Part shown: in pieces, positions 16,604 to 22,003 of the stretch
How the letters are laid out: each line of letters starts with the position of its first letter
How positions within the stretch are numbered: position 1 is the first letter of the stretch
Source of the DNA: Firmicutes bacterium UBA6648
Lineage (GTDB): Bacteria > Bacillota > Clostridia > Peptostreptococcales > Anaerovoracaceae
Assembly (NCBI GenBank): GCA_002455605.1
Contig: DKLE01000136.1
Coordinates: 5,111-27,113, forward strand
Reading direction: 5' to 3'
Length of the DNA stretch: 22,003 bases
The notes under the pieces: generated by a model
The model's database searches: none
What the model was told of the DNA's origin: nothing
Seen by the model: the letters and a program-made list of their open reading frames with translations, nothing else
Translations under genes and position numbers: made by a program

Positions 16604-16657
16604 TTAGGCCGCTTTTGATGTCTCTGAAAAAATAGCAGAGATGTTGAAAAGGCCTAA
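16604..16657 (+). promoter_or_regulatory. Long RNA hairpin in the leader of the CLC gene
   Basis: A 7-bp outer stem (TTAGGCC at 16604-16610 with GGCCTAA at 16651-16657) continues through a small internal loop into eight more pairs (16613-16620 with 16642-16649, four of them G-U). It then reaches six inner pairs (TCTCTG with CAGAGA) and a nine-base loop. The G-U pairs work in plus-strand RNA and would be A-C mismatches in the other strand, so this is an RNA structure of this transcript. It has no T-run after it and is not a standard terminator. Confidence 0.55.
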
Positions 16658-16683
16658 AATTTTGAAATAATCGAGGGAAGGAA

Positions 16684-18006
16684 ATGTATTTTACACATAG
16701 AACAATTAAATCAATAGGCCAGTTTAAGACCTTTAAGTATACATTAATGTTGAAAGGAGCTTTAGTAGGTGGTCTGACGGGAGTAGTGATCGTATTGTTC
16801 CGACTGGGTGTACAGCAAATAGGAGACATATCCCAACAAATTTTGGATTATGCTCATAAAAATCTGTTCTTTGCGCTGGTATGGGGTTTTATTTTATTTT
16901 TTATGGCGTTAACTGTTACTTTCTTAGTAAAGCTGGAACCAATGATTTCGGGCAGCGGTATACCTCAGGCAAAAGCAGATATCAACGGGGATTTATCCCT
17001 GTGCTGGTGGAGAGTAATTCTTTGCAAATTTGCGGGCTGTCTGCTTGCCCTGGGGGGCGGATTAAGCTTAGGAAGAGAAGGCCCCAGCGTTCAACTGGGC
17101 AGTATGATCGGAAAGGGCTTTGGCCGTACCACCAAGAGAATAAAGGCAGAAGAACGGTTCTTGATGACGTGCGGTGCGGGAGCAGGTCTTACGGCAGCTT
17201 TTAATGCTCCAATCGCCGGAGCCATTTTCTGTCTGGAAGAAATGAATCGTTCTTTTTCTGAAAAAACCTTGCTTACAGCAATGGCATCAACCATTACGGC
17301 GGACTTCATCGCCAGCTATGTTTTTGGACTAAAGCCAATCTTTACTTTGAAAGTAGGACAGACTATGCCATTAAAATATTATTGGCTGATTATGATTCTT
17401 GGAGTTGTCCTAGGGCTGTTTGGAGTTCTGTTTAATAAAGGGCTGGAGCTGTTCCAGAATTTATATAAAAAGCCTGCGCTAAAACCCTTTAAAATTTATA
17501 TCCCCTTTGCAATGACTTTTGCTTTGGGATTTTTATACCCCAAGGCCATAGGAGGAGGCAGCCAGCTGGTGGAAATAGCCAGCACGGGAAAAATCCTAAT
17601 TGGTGCCATGTGTATTTTATTTATTGTTAAGTTTATATTTTTTATGTTGTGTTTCGGCTCTGGTGCCCCCGGCGGCATCTTTATGCCTTTACTGGTTTTC
17701 GGCGCTGTTTTGGGCGGAATTTTAGGGCAGACCTTTGGTATTACTTTAGGCTTTGGAAATATCTATATGGAAACCTTTGTAATCGCGGGAATGGCAGGAT
17801 ATTTTGCTGCTATTGTCCGCGCTCCTGTCACCGGAATAATTCTCATCAGTGAGATGACAGGAAGCCTGTCTCATCTGCTGGCCTTGTCGCTGGTATCCCT
17901 AGTGGCTTATTTTACAGCCGATATCTTGAAGGCAAAGCCGGTTTATGATCAGCTTTTGGATAGGATTCTGGAGGAAGTGAAGCATCAGAGTGGAGATGCA
18001 GCATAG
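16684..18006 (+). CDS. CLC-family chloride/proton antiporter
   Basis: Homodimeric membrane protein that exchanges chloride and protons. The 440-residue protein has the full CLC core of many hydrophobic helices. Key residues are present: the selectivity motif GSGIP at 90-94, the gating glutamate E132 in GREGP, the inner proton glutamate E186 in LEEM (E203 of E. coli ClcA) and Y421 in KPVYDQLL (Tyr445 of ClcA). These point to an H+-coupled antiporter and away from the fluoride CLC-F group, which changes the selectivity motif. No C-terminal CBS domains are present. The start has GGGAAGGA seven bases before it. It is preceded by a structured leader and followed by the transposase remnant. Confidence 0.94.
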   Translation: MYFTHRTIKSIGQFKTFKYTLMLKGALVGGLTGVVIVLFRLGVQQIGDISQQILDYAHKNLFFALVWGFILFFMALTVTFLVKLEPMISGSGIPQAKADINGDLSLCWWRVILCKFAGCLLALGGGLSLGREGPSVQLGSMIGKGFGRTTKRIKAEERFLMTCGAGAGLTAAFNAPIAGAIFCLEEMNRSFSEKTLLTAMASTITADFIASYVFGLKPIFTLKVGQTMPLKYYWLIMILGVVLGLFGVLFNKGLELFQNLYKKPALKPFKIYIPFAMTFALGFLYPKAIGGGSQLVEIASTGKILIGAMCILFIVKFIFFMLCFGSGAPGGIFMPLLVFGAVLGGILGQTFGITLGFGNIYMETFVIAGMAGYFAAIVRAPVTGIILISEMTGSLSHLLALSLVSLVAYFTADILKAKPVYDQLLDRILEEVKHQSGDAA

Positions 18007-18009
18007 ATT

Positions 18010-18222
18010 GGCACTAAGTATAGTAATAGTAGAAAAGCTAATCTTTATGATGATGCTGTAATGAAATCATTTTATAGAACCATAAAAAGAGAGCTTGTTC
18101 AGGCTATAAGTATGATAATCCTGAAAAGCTCTTTAAATACATTGAATGATACTATAACCGCAAAGCAGAATCATTCTGCTTATTATTACTCTATTAGACG
18201 GGTGGCACTGATTAAATTCTAA
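18010..18222 (+). pseudogene. Degenerate 3' end of an IS3-family transposase (OrfB)
   Basis: Three pieces in two frames give the C-terminal part of an IS3-type integrase. The first (frame of base 18022) reads NLYDDAVMKSFYRTIKREL near its middle and matches the DNAxxExF block, with the third catalytic Glu changed to Lys (codon 18064-18066). After a frame change near 18100 comes GYKYDNPEKLFKYIE (18102-18146), a stop codon (18147-18149) and YYNRK. A return to the first frame near 18172 gives HSA and ends at TAA 18220-18222. A frameshift, a stop and a lost catalytic residue make it inactive. The N-terminal part, orfA and both terminal repeats are not seen. It fills most of the gap between the CLC and SLH genes. 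Confidence 0.75.
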
Positions 18223-18240
18223 ATTCTGGGTGAACTAAGC

Positions 18241-21021
18241 CTATTCCGTCTTTGTACCCGGTTTAGGGGTAAAGGCATCCGTCGCCGATTTTAACGCTGT
18301 AACAGCAGCATTTACTTCCGTTTGAAGTGCTTCCCTTTTTTCATAAACCGCTGTCGCAGAACTGATGGCATCGGTAAAATCCTTATATTCTTTTTCTGTT
18401 ACCCATGTGGTACCAGTCGGAACGTCCTCCGCTTTATCATTGAAACGAACTCCGTTTATTTTTCCATTTGCAGCACTGATAGCTGATTTCAATTCGCTCT
18501 TATCCGCTCGCTTACCGTCCTGAAGCTTACCGTTAAACACATCTATGGCATTGTTCAAAGATTTCGTATAGCTTATCACCTGAGCAGAAGTATCAATGCT
18601 GTCTTTTGCCGCTTGTGCTTTAGAAATAGCATCGTCCAAGGCTGCAATATCTTCTTTAGTAGCCCATTTGCTGTCCGGTGAAACATCAAAACCATCCGTA
18701 CTGACCGTCACATTTTTCTTTGCCGATTGTGCATCGGAGATAGCCAGAGTCATAGCGGAAATATCTACTCGGATTTTGGTTCCGATTTGATTATTTTTTT
18801 GATTATTAAAAGTGGTTATAGCGCTTCTCAATACATTGGCAGCATCTTGTGCCTGTGCAACGGTTGTAACGGAATATTTGGCGTTTGTAGCTGTTGAAAT
18901 GGCGTTATTCAACGTGTTTATTTGTGTCTGAGTAACCCAATGGACATCCGTATAAACGTCTTTTCCGTCCGCACTGACTTTGACCCCTGATTGTGCGGAT
19001 CGTGCGTCGTTGACCGCACTATCGATGGAGCTGGTGTCCACACTGGGGGTGTTCTTTGCCGTCGTCCAGGTTACGCTGCATGCATCAATATTCGTTTTGT
19101 CCGAAGTAGTTCGCAACTTTTTACTCAGAATTGCTAAATAGTATTTCTGTCCTTCTTCCAAATCGTTTTTAGGCTCTATCGTGATCTTCTTCTTGGAAGA
19201 AATGCTGGCCTTAAAGGGAACATTTTTACCACTGGAGCTTCCTTCTCTAAAGACCACGCAACTCTCCACATAAGAATCTGTGATAGATTTTCCTGAATAG
19301 GTTTCTATGGTTTCATCAAATGCAATGGTTGGATTAATCGTAATCTTTACGTCTGACTCTCCTTTTTTAGGACGGAAGGTAACGTCACTATCTGAATCGT
19401 CTCCTGTCGTAAAGTAAGTTGTCTGAGCATCGTTTCCTTCATCTTTCGTATTTAGAAATTCTTTTTTTGGAATGACTACATAATACTTGGTATCATCATC
19501 TAAGTTGCTGTCAGGAGTTAATGTTAAAACTTTTTTATTACTGCTGATACTTCCCGAGAAGGATACTTTACTGCCGGAGGAAGAACCTTTACGGAGATAT
19601 ACCATATCGTAAATATCCGAATTTTTTATGGTTGAACCGTTATATTTGGTTACTGCGGTTTTAAAAGTAAGAGTAATGGTTGTATCCACCTTTACCTTTG
19701 TTGCTTTATTTTTAGGGCTGACGTCAATGTCAAATTCCGAATCGGAATAATCCGGTGAAGACACCCCAGAACCCATTTTTAAGTACTTTGGCTTTGTTTC
19801 ATACGTAATACCGCTGGAATTGGCATTCATGGTATTAATGGTGCCGCTTCCTCGAAAGGCAGCACTGGCATTAACATTGGCGGTACCTATACTGGCCTTG
19901 CTGTTTACATTGATGTCGCTGTTTCGGCCGGAGCTGGATACGTTAAAGGTAGTGATGGAGCCGGATTCGATGTCAACATTTGCAGAAGAGCCTGTTACAT
20001 TAACCTTGATAAAGCTTCCCTTCAGCGTTGTTTCGGCAGATCCCTTTATATCAAGCTCATTAAAACCTGTTCCGTATAATCCTCCGGATAAGCTGGAGGT
20101 TTCCAGGATAGCCTTATTTCCGGTAGTTGCTTTGTTAATAACCGTTTGGCCTTTTGCCAGAACTCTTACGGAGGAAGAACTCTTTTCAACATAAGCATTG
20201 GCCACTCTGGAATTTTCTACGGTAATGGTACCTTCACCGCCTCCGTATACATACAACGTACCAAGAACTACACAATTGGATAGCTCCGCATCTCCGCTGC
20301 CTAAATCGGAATGCATAGTAACATTGTTGGAATAGATGCGGCCAGATAAAGTAGTTCCCTTACTTTTTACGATGGTACTAGAGGAAACAATGTTTTCTTT
20401 ATCTAAAATATTACAGATAATTTTAGCAGTCTGGGCTCTGGTCAGTGAATCCTGAGGATGATATTTACCGTCATCATAAGCTCCCATATAGCCTTTTCCA
20501 TAGATTTTTGCCACGGAATCTGTTGCCCAAGTGGATATAGAGCTTTTATCTTTAAAAGAAGAGATACTTCCTGTTGAACCATAAGTGGGTACAAATCGGG
20601 CTACCATAACCGCTGCTTCTTCTCTGGTAACGGCGGTATTAGGTCGGAATGTGTTATTATCATAGCCGCCTACAAAGGAGGCTGATACTCCTTTTGCCAC
20701 ATCGTTGTAATACCATTCGTTATAAGGGACATCGGTAAAATTTACGCTGGTAGTTCCGGTATTGCCCAGAGCTTTGTTCACCATGCTGGTAAATTCTGCA
20801 CGAGTAACCGCATCGTCCGGATGATAGGTACCGTCCGGATAACCCTTTACAAAGCCTGCTGAAACCGCTTTATTTATATAGGATTCCGCCCAATGACCGC
20901 GTATATCATTAAAATTAGCACCGTAGACTGTAGTTGGAATAGAGATTAAAGGAATTGCAAGAATAACTGCTAAAAAACATGCTAATATTTTTTTCGCCGT
21001 GTTAGTTAAAACGACTTTCAT
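18241..21021 (-). CDS. Secreted S-layer homology (SLH) domain surface protein
   Basis: Large wall-bound surface protein of 926 residues. Order: signal peptide 1-34 (cleavage probably after VYG or VYGA), three SLH domains at about 36-85, 93-143 and 156-205, a Ser/Thr/Asn/Gly-rich beta region at about 223-415, two SbsA-type Ig-like domains at about 432-540 and 545-655, and three helical repeats at about 660-740, 752-833 and 839-918. SLH triplets bind pyruvylated secondary wall polymer (family knowledge). No sortase motif or enzyme domain is seen, so a structural or adhesive role is likely. The start used has AAAGGGGG directly upstream; an ATG eight codons earlier lies before that site and is rejected. 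The gene is 52 bases after the acyltransferase gene on the same strand. No strong terminator follows its stop. Confidence 0.9.
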   Translation of the reverse strand: MKVVLTNTAKKILACFLAVILAIPLISIPTTVYGANFNDIRGHWAESYINKAVSAGFVKGYPDGTYHPDDAVTRAEFTSMVNKALGNTGTTSVNFTDVPYNEWYYNDVAKGVSASFVGGYDNNTFRPNTAVTREEAAVMVARFVPTYGSTGSISSFKDKSSISTWATDSVAKIYGKGYMGAYDDGKYHPQDSLTRAQTAKIICNILDKENIVSSSTIVKSKGTTLSGRIYSNNVTMHSDLGSGDAELSNCVVLGTLYVYGGGEGTITVENSRVANAYVEKSSSSVRVLAKGQTVINKATTGNKAILETSSLSGGLYGTGFNELDIKGSAETTLKGSFIKVNVTGSSANVDIESGSITTFNVSSSGRNSDINVNSKASIGTANVNASAAFRGSGTINTMNANSSGITYETKPKYLKMGSGVSSPDYSDSEFDIDVSPKNKATKVKVDTTITLTFKTAVTKYNGSTIKNSDIYDMVYLRKGSSSGSKVSFSGSISSNKKVLTLTPDSNLDDDTKYYVVIPKKEFLNTKDEGNDAQTTYFTTGDDSDSDVTFRPKKGESDVKITINPTIAFDETIETYSGKSITDSYVESCVVFREGSSSGKNVPFKASISSKKKITIEPKNDLEEGQKYYLAILSKKLRTTSDKTNIDACSVTWTTAKNTPSVDTSSIDSAVNDARSAQSGVKVSADGKDVYTDVHWVTQTQINTLNNAISTATNAKYSVTTVAQAQDAANVLRSAITTFNNQKNNQIGTKIRVDISAMTLAISDAQSAKKNVTVSTDGFDVSPDSKWATKEDIAALDDAISKAQAAKDSIDTSAQVISYTKSLNNAIDVFNGKLQDGKRADKSELKSAISAANGKINGVRFNDKAEDVPTGTTWVTEKEYKDFTDAISSATAVYEKREALQTEVNAAVTALKSATDAFTPKPGTKTE

Positions 21022-21073
21022 AAAATTTCCCCCTTTGACTTTCATATGTCGTATTTATTAGATTATGGATATT

Positions 21074-22003
21074 TTAGCACCTTACAGTGCGAAAAACAAG
21101 CTGAATGATACGTAATACAAGCCAATAAGCCTGCATTATTATAATACTCACAGCTAAACTGATAAGAAAAACGATCATCGCATTTTCAGGCAATGACCAG
21201 GCAGAATCGGCTGTCAGCAAAATAGCTGCAGAGCGACACTGCTTTATGACAAATGGATGAACTAAATACACCGCCAGCATGTACTTAGGAAGCTTTAAGG
21301 CCAGTGCCTGAAGCGGTTTCCAAAGTTTTATAAATGCGAGTTTTGCTGCCAGTAAAAATATAGCAAAGCTCATTAAGAAAACAGTCGGTGAATAGTTGCT
21401 GAAATAAATCAAGTTTGGCGTATCAAAACCAAACATGGGATTCATCCCCCAGGTTTCTTGATAAGTAAATCGAAAGGAAACTACTCCAAGCACAAAAATA
21501 ACTGCTGAAACCCACCAGCTAGGGGTGTAAGTGCTGAAGAGATAGCCTGCCACGAAGTATCCGATATATCCCAGAAAAAAGGACAGTGACAGTTTATCCA
21601 AGATCATATCAAGTAAGGATAGCTCCCAAAAATCTTGATTTAGTTTAGTTACAGAGGTGATCAATACGCAGAGGAAAACAAAATAGACCAGCAGCGGTTT
21701 AGAAGCATGTGCAGTGATGTGCTTTATCAGGGGGGTTATCAGATAAAGGCCTGCAAGCATGTAAAGATACCACATGTGGTAATGTCCCTGTGCAAAGTTA
21801 AACCAGAATTTGTTCCAGTCTATGCTATTCCAGCTGTCAGCGAAACCAGATTCCAGTGATACCTGGAAGAAATCTTGTTCAGACAGAGAATAAAAAAAGG
21901 ACCAGAAAACAAAAATTAAAACTAGCTTAGGAAGATATTTTTTAAATATTGTCTTCAATGAAACTTCCTTATCGGATCGCAGCAAAAAAGCACCGCTCAA
22001 CAT
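21074..22003 (-). CDS. Membrane acyltransferase (acyltransferase 3 family), N-terminus outside window
   Basis: Integral membrane protein, 309 residues visible, with about nine or ten hydrophobic segments. It fits the acyltransferase-3 family (PF01757) that moves acetyl or other acyl groups to extracytoplasmic sugars. The visible start MLSGAFLL matches a stretch that in relatives lies about 60-70 residues into the protein (the FMxSGxxLL block), so the true start is beyond the window and the active-site His near the N-terminus is not visible. No SGNH domain is fused at the C-terminus. It is upstream of the SLH protein gene with a 52-base gap and could be co-transcribed, which suggests but does not prove that it modifies a wall polymer. 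Confidence 0.85.
   Translation of the reverse strand: MLSGAFLLRSDKEVSLKTIFKKYLPKLVLIFVFWSFFYSLSEQDFFQVSLESGFADSWNSIDWNKFWFNFAQGHYHMWYLYMLAGLYLITPLIKHITAHASKPLLVYFVFLCVLITSVTKLNQDFWELSLLDMILDKLSLSFFLGYIGYFVAGYLFSTYTPSWWVSAVIFVLGVVSFRFTYQETWGMNPMFGFDTPNLIYFSNYSPTVFLMSFAIFLLAAKLAFIKLWKPLQALALKLPKYMLAVYLVHPFVIKQCRSAAILLTADSAWSLPENAMIVFLISLAVSIIIMQAYWLVLRIIQLVFRTVRC

Noticed and set aside
16600..16630. Fluoride riboswitch-like TGATGTCTCT before the CLC gene
   Set aside because: The 5' GGnGATGG element and pseudoknot partner are absent, and the CLC protein has chloride-type rather than fluoride-type motifs.
18163..18181. Hairpin AAGCAGAA-TCA-TTCTGCTT as terminator of the CLC or SLH gene
   Set aside because: The stem is 8 bp with no real T-run on either side, and it lies in the transposase remnant (NRK to HSA region), so it is probably incidental.
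1..22003. CRISPR array, tRNA, rRNA, phage or defence system
   Set aside because: No regular direct repeats with spacers, no cloverleaf-like or rRNA segments and no genes of such systems were found on either strand.

Overview
The window looks like chromosomal backbone from a low-GC, spore-forming Clostridia-type Firmicute. The support is the C-terminal part of the sporulation signalling protein SpoIIR, strong AGGAGG-type ribosome binding sites, the clostridial forms of Hsp33, DUF1934 and DUF1846, an ECF-type vitamin-class transporter and a three-SLH-domain surface protein. I cannot name a genus from sequence alone. There is no phage, CRISPR array, rRNA or tRNA, and the only mobile DNA seen is a decayed IS3-family transposase tail at 18010-18222.

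Layout. 1-546: 3' part of spoIIR, convergent with a membrane-anchored HtrA protease (606-1865, minus); a two-way terminator lies between them. 2057-7793: a five-gene operon on the plus strand (phosphoglucomutase, hslO/Hsp33, D-Ala-D-Ala ligase, DUF1934 protein, C-terminal processing protease with a peptidoglycan-binding domain). It starts from a good promoter at 1995-2022 and ends at a two-way terminator (7798-7828) whose loop holds the stop codon of the convergent gene. 7810-10509 (minus): PMCA-like calcium P-type ATPase. 10685-12199: conserved DUF1846 protein, transcribed divergently from the ATPase and closed by its own terminator. 12284-13231: AEC-family permease. 13362-16550: a self-contained ECF transporter (S component, fused double ATPase, T component). 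16684-18006: CLC chloride/proton antiporter, preceded by a long RNA hairpin. 18010-18222: transposase remnant. 18241-21021 (minus): large secreted SLH protein. 21074-22003 (minus): membrane acyltransferase, cut by the window end.

How the parts fit. Much of the window concerns the cell envelope. Phosphoglucomutase supplies glucose-1-phosphate for surface polymers, Ddl makes the D-Ala-D-Ala stem end, the S41 protease and HtrA act outside the membrane, and the SLH protein and acyltransferase belong to the outer wall layer. A second theme is transport: calcium export, an AEC permease, an ECF importer of unassigned substrate and a CLC antiporter. Nothing here is a clear new defence or mobile system. 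The least explained items are the hairpin before the CLC gene, the beta-rich middle of the SLH protein, the unassigned ECF substrate and the palindrome at the htrA promoter.
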